Source of the DNA: Hemicordylus capensis
Lineage: Eukaryota; Chordata; Lepidosauria; Squamata; Cordylidae
Direction: 5' to 3'
DNA length: 64,000 nucleotides
Assembly: GCF_027244095.1 (NCBI RefSeq)
Contig: NC_069670.1
Location: forward strand, 16,821,320 to 16,885,319
Made by a program: the position numbers and the translations under genes
In this document: positions 39,301 to 43,594 of the stretch, one piece after another
Numbering within the stretch: the first letter of the stretch is position 1
How the letters are laid out: each line of letters begins with the position of its first letter
Notes under the pieces: generated by a model
Databases searched by the model: none
Seen by the model: the letters and a program-made list of their open reading frames with translations, nothing else
Told to the model about the DNA's origin: nothing

Positions 39301-41774
39301 GGCAGCTTCCTATGTTGCTATGACGTGTGCTGCATCAAGGGCGGCTTGCACGTGTGAACGGGCCAACCCAGAGCCAGCACCACGGAGAACCCTTTCACAG
39401 CCACGAACACTTTTCATTAGAGACAGTTCACGTGCCCAGTTACGGAGTGCGGAGTGACCCGGCCCTGAGCGCCAACCTCCACCTTAAGTGAAAAGCATTG
39501 ATGTGGAGTTCCCCCTCCCCAAACAATTTCCACCCTTTGCTGAAAATTCCCCCCACAGCTGCTGTTTGCCCCGACACTAAGATGCCACCTTGGAGGGAGG
39601 CCTAACTTATAGGTGTGGATGTTCTGAGAAAGGGCCCCGCTCCGTCTCCTCTTGAGTCCAGCGCAGAAGGGAGAGCTGGTCTTGTGTTACCGAGCATGAA
39701 TTGTTGCCTTTGCCAAGCAGGGTCTGCCTTGGTTTGCATTTGGAGGGGAGACTAGATGTGAGCGCTGTAAGATAGTCCCCTGAGGGGATGGGGCCACTCT
39801 GGGAAGAGCCCCTGCCTGCTTGCGTGCAGAAGGTTCCAAGTTCCCGCCCTGGGAGCATCTCCAAGATAGGGCCAAGAGAGACACTCCTGCCTGCAACCTT
39901 AGGAACATAGGAAGCTGCCATATACTGAGTCAGACCCTTGGTCCATCTAGCTCAGTATCATCTACACAGACTGGCAGTGGCTTCTCCAAGGTTGCAGGCA
40001 GGAGTCTCTCTCAGCCCTATCTTGGAGATGCTGCCAGGGAGGGAACTTGGAACCTTCTGCTCTTCCCAGAGCGGCTCCATCCCCTGAGGGGAATCGCTTG
40101 CAGTGCTCACACATCAAGTCTCCCATTCATATGCAGCCAGGGCGGACCCTGCTTAGCTAAGGGGACAAACCATGCTTGCTACCACACCCTTCCCTCTTGG
40201 AGAAGCTGCTGTTGCCAGTCTGTGTAGATGATACTGAGCTAGATGGAGCAAGGGTCTGACTCAGTATATGGCAGCTTCGTCTTTTCCTATGACATTGATG
40301 ATTCCACGCTTCCTGAAGCACAGGAAGGAGCAACTCTAGCCTTCTAGAACAGACCTTTCCTTGTGTGGGACGTCCCCCAGAACTCGGGGCTGCTGCTCCT
40401 GTCTCTGGGCCTTGCTTTGCTGGCTCAAACCTTGCTGCCTCTGCTTCTTCTTGTAGGATCGAAGAGCAAGACCTGGAGCGCCGCTTTGAGTTGCTGAGCC
40501 GGGAGCTGAGAGCCATGATGAGCATTGAAGGTGAGAGATGAGGAATGACTCTGGAGGTGGGCGGGGGGGGAGGACGGGGGCGTGGCTTCTGCCCCCCTCT
40601 GTGGGCTGGCCGGAAGGGAAATCGTGGCCATCTCCCACACACACCCCGTCTCCCCAGACTGGCTCAAAACGGAAGCCCAGAAGCAACGTGAACAGCTGCT
40701 CCTGGAAGAACTGGTGTCGCTGGTGAACCAGAGGGACGAGCTGGTCAGAGACTTGGATATTAAAGAGAGGATGTGAGTGTGTCTTTACCCCGTCTTTGGA
40801 GCGCAGAGCATGGGGAGGGGTCCGTGTTCCCGGTAACGGGGATTCCCAGATGTTGTTGACTACGACTCCCAGCATCCTCCGCCTTTGGCTAGGGATTATG
40901 AGGATCGTAGTCAACAACGTCTGGGGGTCCCTCTTACAGGGGACGCTGCAGGGTTGGAGCCCAAGGGGGAAGGTTCCTCCCAGGAAATGAGTGCTCAGAC
41001 CTGGGTTTGTTTTTTAATGCATATGCTCACTGGTTGACATGCAAGGGTGGTTTTTTGCGATCCTCAACAGCGTAGGAGTCGCATCCTACCCAAGTTCAGG
41101 AGCAGGCCTGCCTTAGGGGATGGGGATGTAGCTCAGTGAAAGAGTACCTGCTTGCTTGTGTGCAGGTTCCAAGTTCCCTCCCCGGCAGCATCTCCAAGAG
41201 AGGGCTGAGAGAGACTCCTGCCAGCAACCTTGGAGAAGCCGCTGCCAGTCTGAGTAGACAATACTGAGCAAGATGGACCAATGTTCTGACTCGGTATATG
41301 GCAGCTTCCTTGGTACCTATGAAAGTGCGAGAGCAGCCTAATGGAATTTTCTAACATGCAGTAGCAATTTGGCACCCTCCCCTTTCCCAGGGAGCCCTCT
41401 GTGCCACCCAGAAATACGTCCCCAAAGGCTGCACAGCCCTTGGGGACATATTTTTGGGTGGCACTCTAGGGCTTCCTGGCATACAGGAGGGCTTCGAAAA
41501 GTGTCGGTCGGTGGGGAGTGTTGCTAGGCTGCTCTCTCACTGCGTTCTTGCTCTGTTACATTAGCCCCTCAGATTATTTGGGGGGGTGACTTTCTGCCAA
41601 CATCGCCTAAACCTAACACTGCTTTTCTGTGGCCTCTCCTCCCGTTCTCCCTTCCCTTGCTGCGACCTCTGTCTCGGCCCTCTCAGAGCTCTGGAAGAGG
41701 ATGCCAGGCTAGAACGGGGACTCCGACAGAGACGCCAGAAGGTCAGCCGCAAGGAAAAGTGTCGTGTCAGCTGA
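3274..41774 (+). CDS. EHBP1L1: EHBP1L1, EH domain-binding protein 1-like 1 (whole gene, 20 coding exons)
   Basis: EHBP1L1 is a large cytosolic adaptor. In mammals it binds Rab8/Rab10-family GTPases through its C-terminal bMERB coiled coil and works with Bin1/dynamin in apical transport. Joining the 20 exons listed separately gives one open frame of 1,642 residues; all splice sites are GT/AG and all phases match. Domains: NT-C2 (about 1-165, starting [18 protein letters not shown]), acidic/disordered linker (165-950) with one NPF motif (395-397), CH domain (about 965-1067), second linker with a basic HVRDADL block, and bMERB (about 1480-1630). The last four residues are CRVS, a possible prenylation box. 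Human EHBP1L1 is about 1,520 residues, so the length fits. The start was chosen because [13 protein letters not shown] matches the family N-terminus. The order EHBP1L1-KCNK7-MAP3K11 matches human 11q13.1. The paralogue EHBP1 is less likely given this synteny and the long linker. Confidence 0.97.
4655..4870 (-). mobile_element. CR1 and L2-type LINE fragments
   Basis: 4659-4770 has the wording typical of CR1 copies ('gagttggaagggaccct' and 'ctgtccagcctctgtttgaa'). On the minus strand, 4790-4850 can be read as [19 protein letters not shown], a diverged form of the conserved SRLDYCNAL block near the end of L2/CR1-clade reverse transcriptases. Both are short, decayed pieces. Confidence 0.6.
5037..5165. 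mobile_element. Palindromic hAT-like element
   Basis: Ends are inverted copies (gttccctctaacag at the left, ctgttagagagg at the right). Inside, 'cacaactcccgtaac' faces 'gggagttgtagtcaac'. This is one of about 18 copies in the window of a short non-autonomous family built around ctacaactcccatcatcc and its complement. Confidence 0.65.
7127..7320 (+). mobile_element. tRNA-Ala-derived SINE
   Basis: The head has a pol III A box (tagctcagtggcagagcatc) and B box (ggttcaatccc), closest to tRNA-Ala. An unrelated body of about 120 bp follows ('tggagagccgctgccagtca', then 'tggcagcttccta'). It is not a working tRNA gene because the 3' acceptor stem is replaced by the body. Confidence 0.85.
9607..9830 (-). 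mobile_element. SINE, tRNA/body portion of the composite family
   Basis: Reverse orientation. It begins with the body end ('aggaagctgccatatactga'), runs through 'gactggcagcggcttctcc' and the diverged tRNA-Ala segment, and stops near 'cccatccccttagg'. The 5S-like head is not evident. Confidence 0.75.
10080..10198. mobile_element. Palindromic hAT-like element
   Basis: Contains 'ggactacaactcccattgcc' facing 'gatgatgggagttgtagtcc'. The right end is 'aagaacccctg', typical of the family's longer type. Confidence 0.65.
11138..11195 (+). CDS. EHBP1L1: EHBP1L1 coding exon 2
   Basis: Residues 35-54 ([19 protein letters not shown]), the NT-C2 segment nearly identical to EHBP1. Acceptor ccccag, donor gtgtgt, ends in phase 0. 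Confidence 0.95.
11490..12640 (-). mobile_element. LTR-like fossil, copy A
   Basis: One of three related copies of roughly 0.9-1.3 kb, the others at about 28,300 and 35,450, all on the minus strand. On that strand each has CCAAT boxes, a TATA-like segment and downstream tandem units around the sequence complementary to 'aagtcttcagtctggtcctc'. Copy A carries an inserted LINE-type tail at about 11,698-11,840 and a 74-bp tandem duplication at about 12,085-12,225. It looks like an old, decayed solo LTR; no internal coding part is seen. Its right side stops just before exon 3. Confidence 0.5.
12085..12225. repeat. 74-bp tandem duplication
   Basis: Two adjacent near-identical units beginning 'gatgccaagtcttcagtctg' and ending 'gccaggctccttgaa', inside the LTR-like copy A. 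Confidence 0.85.
12676..12771 (+). CDS. EHBP1L1: EHBP1L1 coding exon 3
   Basis: Residues 55-86, NT-C2 domain ([18 protein letters not shown] and onward). Acceptor ttcttcag, donor gtacga, phase 0 at both ends. Confidence 0.95.
12958..13082. mobile_element. Palindromic hAT-like element
   Basis: 'ggactacaactcccatcatc' faces 'gatgatgggatttgtagtcc' across a short centre. Outer parts 'gggattcccaacgttggga' and 'acccacggttgggagc' are inverted. Confidence 0.7.
13790..13990. mobile_element. Dispersed LINE/SINE-type repeat
   Basis: Contains wording recurrent in reptile genomes ('cacagcaaccctgcgagtta', 'cagaatttgaactcggaact', 'tagtccaacactctaaccac'). Similar pieces occur near 3,800, 37,200, 45,800 and 52,880. 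The family is undetermined, probably L2- or MIR-related. Confidence 0.45.
14043..14096 (+). CDS. EHBP1L1: EHBP1L1 coding exon 4
   Basis: Residues 87-104, [21 protein letters not shown]2 domain. Phase 0 at both ends. Donor gtacat is weaker than average. Confidence 0.94.
14494..14630. repeat. 31-bp tandem repeat, about 4.5 units
   Basis: Units of 'gatggcaagtgaaggcaggg' plus 'taggtctatct' are repeated almost without change between exons 4 and 5. Confidence 0.9.
14778..14956 (+). CDS. EHBP1L1: EHBP1L1 coding exon 5
   Basis: Residues 105-164, the end of NT-C2, including [20 protein letters not shown] and [10 protein letters not shown], both hallmark family segments. Acceptor ccctccag, donor gtgagt, ends phase 2. 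Confidence 0.96.
15092..15400 (+). mobile_element. Composite 5S/tRNA-Ala SINE
   Basis: The head resembles 5S rRNA ('gctaagcagggtctgccctg' then 'aatgggagact'), followed by a diverged tRNA-Ala segment ('aagttccctccctggcagca') and the shared body ending near 'agtatatggcag'. Confidence 0.8.
16554..16705 (+). CDS. EHBP1L1: EHBP1L1 coding exon 6
   Basis: Residues 164-215, [20 protein letters not shown] then an acidic stretch, as in the family. Two in-frame donors are possible: after 16705 (gtgggg) or after 16690 (gtgtgc). The difference is exactly 15 nt (five residues), so phase 1 is kept either way. Confidence 0.9.
16900..17160 (+). mobile_element. Dispersed LINE-type 3' end
   Basis: Same family as 1,645: 'ttatttatataccacttttc', then 'caaagggctcacagtctaaa', then 'aggtgcctctttgctcagtt'. 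Confidence 0.6.
17217..17535 (-). mobile_element. Composite 5S/tRNA-Ala SINE
   Basis: Reverse orientation. Body at the left ('gagctgccatctactgagtc'); the complement of the 5S-like head at the right ('gaccctgcttagctaaggg'). Confidence 0.8.
18083..18118 (+). CDS. EHBP1L1: EHBP1L1 coding exon 7 (36-nt microexon)
   Basis: In frame it adds [12 protein letters not shown] (residues 215-227). Acceptor tctgttcag and donor gtaggc are good, and phase 1 is kept at both ends, so it could be skipped without a shift. Support is splice sites and phase only; I do not recall a mammalian equivalent. Confidence 0.65.
18413..18608 (+). mobile_element. tRNA-Ala-derived SINE
   Basis: A well-preserved copy: 'gtagctcagtggcagagcat', anticodon-loop-like ctttgcatgc, B box ggttcaatccc, and the body to 'agcagcttcctgtgttc'. 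Confidence 0.88.
18725..18905 (+). mobile_element. tRNA-Ala-derived SINE
   Basis: Starts inside the head ('cagtggcagagccctgcttg') and continues through 'aatccctcgcagcatctcca' and the body. Confidence 0.8.
19176..19289 (+). CDS. EHBP1L1: EHBP1L1 coding exon 8
   Basis: Residues 227-265, [19 protein letters not shown] followed by a Ser-rich part. Acidic disordered linker. Acceptor ttgcacag, donor gtaaga, phase 1 at both ends. Confidence 0.88.
19795..19975. mobile_element. Short hAT-like repeat, older copy
   Basis: Similar along its length to 28,088-28,277: 'gcggaatgagtcttgttctg', 'cttcctgattcaacctgag', 'aattaactgagcagacatt', ending agagggagcactg. The target duplication is not clear here. Confidence 0.6.
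20494..20612. mobile_element. Palindromic hAT-like element, decayed
   Basis: 'ttggactacatctcccatca' faces a diverged right arm. Outer end 'gcaggggtttccacctgggg'. Confidence 0.55.
20978..21178 (+). mobile_element. tRNA-Ala-derived SINE
   Basis: 'agctcactggtggagcaaca' (A box), 'ggttcactccctggcagcat' (B box region), then the body to 'gggcagcctcctatg'. A short duplication follows at 21,165-21,215. Confidence 0.8.
21288..21356. repeat. (GT)n microsatellite and AAT-rich tail
   Basis: About 21 GT units at 21,289-21,331 followed by 'atcaaataaataaataag', apparently the tail of an inserted LINE-type repeat. Confidence 0.95.
21385..21535. mobile_element. Palindromic hAT-like element
   Basis: 'ggactacagctcccacaatc' faces 'ggatgggagttgtaggccaa'. 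Ends 'gcaggcctgcccaacg' and 'gaggccgaagtgg'. The same subtype is at 29,702. Confidence 0.65.
21523..21668 (+). mobile_element. tRNA-Ala-derived SINE, 3'-truncated
   Basis: 'ggcttagaggaagagcatct', then 'caggttcaaccccggcagca' and the first half of the body. It abuts the preceding element and stops about 90 bp before exon 9. Confidence 0.75.
21758..22085 (+). CDS. EHBP1L1: EHBP1L1 coding exon 9
   Basis: Residues 265-374, Ala/Pro/Gly-rich low-complexity linker. Acceptor tctctgcag, donor gtgagt; enters phase 1, leaves phase 2. Assigned by frame continuity and good sites rather than similarity. An internal in-frame GT (gtaagt near 21,870) could give a shorter form but would change phase. Confidence 0.8.
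22340..22737. mobile_element. Mariner-like non-autonomous element (398 bp)
   Basis: Bounded by TA on both sides. The left end begins CAGTGGTCCCTCTACTTAC and the right end is its inverse, GTAAGTCGAGGGACCACTG. The centre holds five or six direct copies of 'ttgtaagtcgagg'-like segments. No transposase is seen. Terminal sequence and TA duplication fit the Tc1/mariner superfamily. Confidence 0.75.
22779..22976. mobile_element. Short inverted-repeat element
   Basis: Ends 'taccgtaattacctgaatcg' and 'ttctgttcaggtaaatacgg' are inverted, with internal 'acaggtataacctgtattcg'. Relatives lie at 23,610-23,800, 36,375-36,440 and 42,430-42,616. Confidence 0.6.
23610..23803. mobile_element. Short inverted-repeat element
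   Basis: Same family as 22,779: 'ctgtatttaccgaaatacaa' at one end, 'cgtcttctgttcggggaaat' at the other. Confidence 0.55.
24176..24372 (-). mobile_element. Composite-family SINE, partial
   Basis: Reverse body ('gaagctgtcttctactgagt', then 'gactggcagcggcttctc') and diverged tRNA part, ending at 'cccatcccctcagggga'. Confidence 0.75.
24505..24690 (-). mobile_element. tRNA-Ala-derived SINE
   Basis: Reverse body, then 'aacagggattgaacctgaga' (B box complement) and 'catgcaaagcactgagctc' (anticodon region and A box complement). Confidence 0.75.
24928..25068. mobile_element. Palindromic hAT-like element
   Basis: 'ggactacaactcccatcatc' faces 'ggcattgtagtccaacacct'. Outer ends 'gcagggctactcaactccgg' and 'tttgcagccctgg'. 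Confidence 0.65.
25295..27026 (+). CDS. EHBP1L1: EHBP1L1 coding exon 10 (large linker exon)
   Basis: Residues 374-951, 1,732 nt, corresponding to the very long exon of mammalian EHBP1L1. It opens with [13 protein letters not shown] and RRRKNPF; the NPF at 395-397 is a classic EH-domain ligand. The rest is Glu/Pro/Ala/Ser/Gly-rich and predicted disordered by composition. It ends with a Pro-rich, basic patch ([10 protein letters not shown], then [12 protein letters not shown]). Acceptor gcctccag, donor gtactg. The open frame continues about 330 nt past the donor into intron sequence holding a palindromic repeat, so the donor is placed where family similarity ends. Opposite-strand open frames here are shadows. 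Confidence 0.92.
27070..27380. mobile_element. Palindromic hAT-like element with insertion
   Basis: 'ttgagaacccctgggctc' at 27,110 is an end type of the family. 'ttacagcttccatcatctcc' faces 'gatgatgggagttgtagtcc' at 27,300-27,360. Between them is a short duplicated segment ('ggtgatcatattcccag' twice). Confidence 0.5.
27760..27929 (+). CDS. EHBP1L1: EHBP1L1 coding exon 11 (CH domain, part 1)
   Basis: Residues 952-1008: [19 protein letters not shown], then [18 protein letters not shown], the diagnostic CH signature (WR.GLAFCAI). Acceptor ccctttag, donor gtgagt, ends phase 2. Confidence 0.97.
28088..28277. mobile_element. hAT-like short element (190 bp) with 8-bp target duplication
   Basis: Flanked by CTGACCAG at 28,080-28,087 and 28,278-28,285. 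The right end AGAGGGAACACTG is the inverse of the left end (GAGTGCTCTTAA, slightly diverged). Non-coding. Confidence 0.75.
28300..29575 (-). mobile_element. LTR-like fossil, copy B
   Basis: The longest of three related copies. Read on the minus strand it has several CCAAT boxes (about 29,404, 29,371 and 29,323), a TATA-like GCATAAATAG near 29,250, and a tandemly expanded region at 28,620-28,920. No internal coding region is attached, so it looks like an old solo LTR. The family is not resolved. Confidence 0.5.
28621..28920. repeat. 66-bp tandem repeat with a 132-bp higher-order period
   Basis: Four full units start near 28,621, 28,687, 28,753 and 28,819, plus a partial fifth. Units 1 and 3 carry 'cctatcc' while 2 and 4 carry 'cccatcc', so the array grew by doubling a two-unit block. 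Because 66 is a multiple of 3, the array stays open in frame on both strands, but it is not a gene. Confidence 0.92.
29702..29855. mobile_element. Palindromic hAT-like element
   Basis: 'ggactacaactcccataatc' faces 'ttatgggagctgtaggccaa'. Same subtype as 21,385. Confidence 0.7.
29850..30075 (-). mobile_element. CR1 LINE fragment
   Basis: Contains 'cctggaggtcttctagacca', 'tatccaacctctctctgaaa' and 'aggctgttccactgtccaag', the usual wording of CR1 3' regions read in antisense. Confidence 0.65.
30398..30446 (+). CDS. EHBP1L1: EHBP1L1 coding exon 12 (CH domain, part 2)
   Basis: Residues 1008-1024, [16 protein letters not shown]. Acceptor tcctcag, donor gtgagt, leaves phase 0. Human has NNKQ at this junction. 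Confidence 0.95.
30916..32133 (+). CDS. EHBP1L1: EHBP1L1 coding exon 13 (CH end and second linker)
   Basis: Residues 1025-1430. It begins [20 protein letters not shown] and [17 protein letters not shown], completing the CH domain at about 1067. Next come degenerate repeats around a D/GGK..(V/L)NG core, then a Pro/basic patch ([19 protein letters not shown]) and the conserved [20 protein letters not shown] block shared with mammals. Acceptor caatcag, donor gtgagt, phase 0 at both ends. The frame runs about 75 nt past the donor before a stop. Confidence 0.95.
32900..33050. mobile_element. Palindromic hAT-like element
   Basis: 'gaactacaactcccatcatc' faces 'gatgatgggagttgtagtcc'. Outer ends 'agcagggggaggcaacctt' and 'aaagttgccctaccccc'. 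Confidence 0.75.
33050..33175. mobile_element. CR1 fragment followed by half a palindromic element
   Basis: 'gagttggaagggaccttgga' is CR1-like. 'ggactacaactcccatcatc' at 33,127 is a single arm of the palindromic family. Confidence 0.5.
33309..33691. mobile_element. hAT-type non-autonomous element, copy 1 (383 bp)
   Basis: Begins CAGTGCTTCTCAAC and ends GGTTGAGAAACACTG, flanked by an exact 8-bp duplication TTCTAGAT (33,301-33,308 and 33,692-33,699). The centre is a long imperfect hairpin: 'gagctcatttccaggcag' at about 33,448 returns as 'ctgcctggaaatgagctc' at about 33,530. Non-coding. By eye it differs from the 38,870 copy at one base. Confidence 0.92.
33704..33845. mobile_element. Palindromic hAT-like element
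   Basis: 'gaactatgactcccatcatt' faces 'gtgatgggagttgtagttca'. Ends 'ccagggttcctccaggtggt' and 'acatctggaggaacccagg' are inverted. Confidence 0.75.
33948..34084. mobile_element. Palindromic hAT-like element
   Basis: 'ggactacaactcccatcatc' faces 'gatgatgggagttgtagtcc'. Outer 'cattaggtccccggatgtca' and 'acatctggggacccaaggct' are inverted. Confidence 0.78.
34085..34878. other. EHBP1L1: EHBP1L1 intron 13, remainder
   Basis: No exon or clear repeat is recognised apart from a CA-rich tract near 34,528-34,550. Short open frames have no family features. Confidence 0.5.
34879..34942 (+). CDS. EHBP1L1: EHBP1L1 coding exon 14
   Basis: Residues 1431-1452, [20 protein letters not shown]. Linker. Acceptor cccacag, donor gtgagt, leaves phase 1. 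Confidence 0.85.
35138..35214 (+). CDS. EHBP1L1: EHBP1L1 coding exon 15
   Basis: Residues 1452-1477, [20 protein letters not shown] and a short acidic end. Acceptor atcacag, donor gtaaga, phase 1 in and 0 out, fitting the next exon. Confidence 0.87.
35450..36350 (-). mobile_element. LTR-like fossil, copy C
   Basis: On the minus strand it has CCAAT boxes (about 36,230, 36,193 and 36,149), a clear TATA-like CTTATAAATAAAG at 36,078-36,090 and one copy of the segment that is tandem in copies A and B. It is interrupted by a CA microsatellite (35,548-35,570), a LINE-type tail (about 35,586-35,655) and a 133-bp hAT-like element. Old and decayed; no coding part. Confidence 0.5.
35707..35839. mobile_element. 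Palindromic hAT-like element (133 bp) nested in copy C
   Basis: Begins CAGTGTGCCCTCTAACAG and ends with the inverse, TTAGAGGGAACACTG. Flanks GTCCTAAG and GTCCTAAT form an 8-bp target duplication with one change. This places the palindromic family among hAT elements. Confidence 0.8.
36470..36652 (+). mobile_element. tRNA-Ala-derived SINE, composite relic
   Basis: 'ctgtaagatattccctttcg' is the end of the 5S-like part. Then 'gggccatagctcagtggaag' (A box), a shortened tRNA segment, and the body to 'aggcagcttcctatgttcc'. Confidence 0.75.
36940..37050 (+). mobile_element. tRNA-Ala SINE fragment
   Basis: 'gaggaagctgctgccagtca' and 'ggtctggatggcgcagtggt' are diverged body sequence. The head is mostly gone. 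Confidence 0.5.
37556..37676 (+). CDS. EHBP1L1: EHBP1L1 coding exon 16 (bMERB start)
   Basis: Residues 1478-1518, [19 protein letters not shown] and [20 protein letters not shown], nearly as in human. Acceptor cccactag, donor gtagga, leaves phase 1. Confidence 0.97.
37935..38045. mobile_element. Palindromic hAT-like element, decayed
   Basis: 'ggactacaacgccagtcatc' faces 'ggtgggagtcggagtcgaac'. Confidence 0.5.
38085..38320 (+). mobile_element. tRNA-Ala SINE interrupted by AT-rich insertion
   Basis: 'cataagtggtagaggatctgc', then a tttatttattag tract, then 'tcaatccctggcagcatccc' and the body to 'acagcaacttcccgtgttca'. Confidence 0.65.
38417..38516 (+). CDS. EHBP1L1: EHBP1L1 coding exon 17 (bMERB)
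   Basis: Residues 1518-1551, including [20 protein letters not shown], the most conserved bMERB helix. Donor gtgagt, leaves phase 2. Confidence 0.97.
38608..39320 (+). mobile_element. Composite 5S/tRNA SINE split by the hAT element
   Basis: Left part 38,608-38,869: 5S-like 'gctaagcagggtgtgccctg', then 'gggctctagctccgtggaag' and 'ctccctggcagcatctccag', then the body up to 'gtcagtgtagac'. The body resumes at 39,253 with the duplicated GTGTAGAC, then 'aatgctgagctagagggg' and so on to 'ggcagcttcctatgttg'. Confidence 0.85.
38870..39252. mobile_element. hAT-type non-autonomous element, copy 2 (383 bp)
   Basis: Same length and ends as the 33,309 copy, with an exact 8-bp duplication GTGTAGAC (38,862-38,869 and 39,253-39,260). 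It sits inside a SINE body, so it is younger than that SINE insertion. Confidence 0.93.
39660..39900 (+). mobile_element. Composite 5S/tRNA SINE
   Basis: 'gagagctggtcttgtgttac', 5S-like 'gccaagcagggtctgccttg', then the tRNA-derived part and the start of the body to 'cctgcctgcaacctt', where it meets a copy in reverse. Confidence 0.78.
39901..40197 (-). mobile_element. Composite 5S/tRNA SINE, inverted
   Basis: Full reverse copy: 'aggaagctgccatatactga' to 'gcggaccctgcttagctaag' and 'caaaccatgcttgctacca'. It directly abuts the forward copy, making an inverted pair, and is followed by a forward body remnant at about 40,198-40,290. Confidence 0.82.
40457..40530 (+). CDS. EHBP1L1: EHBP1L1 coding exon 18 (bMERB)
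   Basis: Residues 1551-1576, [20 protein letters not shown]. Acceptor cttgtag, donor gtgaga, phase 2 in and 1 out. Confidence 0.97.
40658..40772 (+). CDS. EHBP1L1: EHBP1L1 coding exon 19 (bMERB)
   Basis: Residues 1576-1614, [20 protein letters not shown] and RDLDIKER. Acceptor tccccag, donor gtgagt. Confidence 0.97.
40832..40945. mobile_element. Palindromic hAT-like element
   Basis: 'ggggattcccagatgttgtt' faces 'caacaacgtctgggggtccc'. Inner arms 'gactacgactcccagcatcc' and 'ggattatgaggatcgtagtc'. Confidence 0.72.
41115..41325 (+). mobile_element. tRNA-Ala-derived SINE
   Basis: 'gggatgtagctcagtgaaag' head, 'ttccctccccggcagcatct', then the body to 'atatggcagcttccttggta'. Confidence 0.8.
41687..41774 (+). 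CDS. EHBP1L1: EHBP1L1 coding exon 20 (C-terminus)
   Basis: Residues 1614-1642, [20 protein letters not shown] then RKEKCRVS and TGA. Human ends in the same ALEEDERLERGLEQRRRK context. The terminal CRVS has Cys at position -4, as in CaaX boxes. Confidence 0.97.
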
Positions 41775-42410
41775 GACAGGAGAGCCTTCTTGCCTCTTCT
41801 CCCTGCCCTCCCCCCCCATGATGACTAGGTGGGGCCAGCAAACACCAGCACTTCTTCCTCCCCAGATGCCCCCCAGCCTTCACAGGGGCGCCCCCTTCTA
41901 TGCCAGTTTTGACTTCCCCCCTGTGCCTCTTATTACCCACAATTCTTTGCAGGCTGCCTCTGTTTGTAACTTGTGCCAAAGAGATTGTGGGGTGCAGAGA
42001 GTCCAGAACGGCTTCTAGTACCCCATTTCCATGCCGTCCCAAGAACCGATTCGGGATGGCATTTTTAAAGGGGCAGTGCCCATGGACTCACTAGCTGGAG
42101 AGGGCAAAAAAGCCGCCTTAGGTTCTATTTATTTGTGTGTGCTTGCGTGAGTGAGAGAGCTCATATTTGGGTTTCAGCGGATGCCTTCTCCCTGCCATCT
42201 TTACATTTTCATGGAGGCTGTGTTTTATTTTATTCTATTTTTTAATTATCAATGTTCTTACTGATGGTACAAAGTGCCTTGAACGCTCCTACAGCCAGAC
42301 ATGGTCATGGAAAAGTTGTATTCTCTATTTTTCACCACCCAATCCCTCCCTGGTTATTTGCACTAAATTTGTACCAGAGTTTGAAATAAATATATCAAAA
42401 GACACAAGGC
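41775..42410 (+). other. EHBP1L1: EHBP1L1 3' UTR with poly(A) signal
   Basis: A likely cleavage signal AATAAA lies at 42,385-42,390. The region has no repeat signatures except T-rich tracts at 42,222-42,245. On the opposite strand those tracts read as AATAAA/ATTAAA (42,224-42,246), so they could also serve KCNK7. Confidence 0.65.
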
Positions 42411-42429
42411 TTGAGAAGTCTAATTCGTG

Positions 42430-42616
42430 AAGCATTTACCAGAATACAAGACAACTCTGAATTTAAGACAAGCGCCTTAAAAAATAAAGGCTAAATACAG
42501 GTTATACCTATACTTACTCAAAAGGAAAAGGACTCTGAATTCAAGATGACCCCCTGGATTTGAACATCAAAGGACTGGGAGGGGGGAGACCTAGTCTTGT
42601 ATTCAGGTAAATACAG
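42430..42616. mobile_element. Short inverted-repeat element
   Basis: Ends 'catttaccagaatacaagac' and 'gtcttgtattcaggtaaata' are inverted. Same family as 22,779. Confidence 0.65.
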
Positions 42617-43373
42617 TATCTCTTTCCCTTCTTCTCCTGCACACACACCCTGTCACTTTTGAGTTCCTTTGTAGCCATTGGCTGAGCTACTGTTACATCA
42701 TGGAATGTTTGCATGCTTGGGGAGAAGGTGCCTGCAATGGAATGTTAATCAACAGTACCTCTTCTGGGAGGGAAGTGAAAGTTCAGCCTTGAAGGAAGAA
42801 CAACAGGAAATGCTACATACTGTTAGAAGTATAGAGGTGGGGAAGTTTGCATGAGCAGAGGGCCGGACAGGGAAGCAGAAACCTGAGAGAAAGAAGGGCA
42901 AAAAGCAAGGGAAGGAAGGAACAGAGGGGAAAAACCCGTGCAGAACTTAAAGAGTCAGGAGAAACTGTGTGAGGCACAGGCATGGGGTGGGCAGAGGGAA
43001 AGCCCATAAGGTGCTCTTTGACTTGATGATAAACAATACTGCTATAAGAGCCTTTCTATCCTAGCGCTGCATCAACTCTATTGTACAATCACTTGTGAAA
43101 CAGCAGTAGCAGCTACTTTTTCCTTCTGCACACGCTGCTTTGGATTCAACCCACTGATTTTCCAAAACCAGGCCCTAGAAAACAGGGACTAACCCTGGTT
43201 AAAAGTGATGTGGAGCACCCCTCCTTTTCAGAAAGGATGCTTCCCAACTCTGCAGGGCCTCTGCTTTCCCCCTAGCTGAGAACCTGTCTCTGAATCTAGG
43301 AACTGCCCACTGGTGGGGAGTGAGAACACCCTTAGTGTGTGTTGGAGGGAGAATTGCCTCTCCCCGGGAGATG

Positions 43374-43594
43374 TCAAGTGGCACCTTGTTCCGCAGGTTC
43401 GTTGTGAGAAGTCCCTCCAGATATGGTGGTCAAGGCGAGCTGGTCCTGGTCCAGGATTTCCAGATGGTCATCGTCGTCCGTGTGGGGCGTGTCGTGGGCG
43501 GGGGCGAAAAAGCGGAAAAGACCACGGACTTCCTGTAGCTTGTATGCTGTCTCGAGGGCCACAAGCATAGCCAGTAGTCCCAGCAGTAGATAGC
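43374..43594 (-). CDS. KCNK7: KCNK7 coding exon 3
   Basis: Residues 241-313: YLLLGLLAMLVALETAYKLQ (TM4) and the cytosolic tail, with an Asp run (DDDD) and the conserved DQDQLALTT. Acceptor ccccag; stop TGA at 43,374-43,376. Confidence 0.95.
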
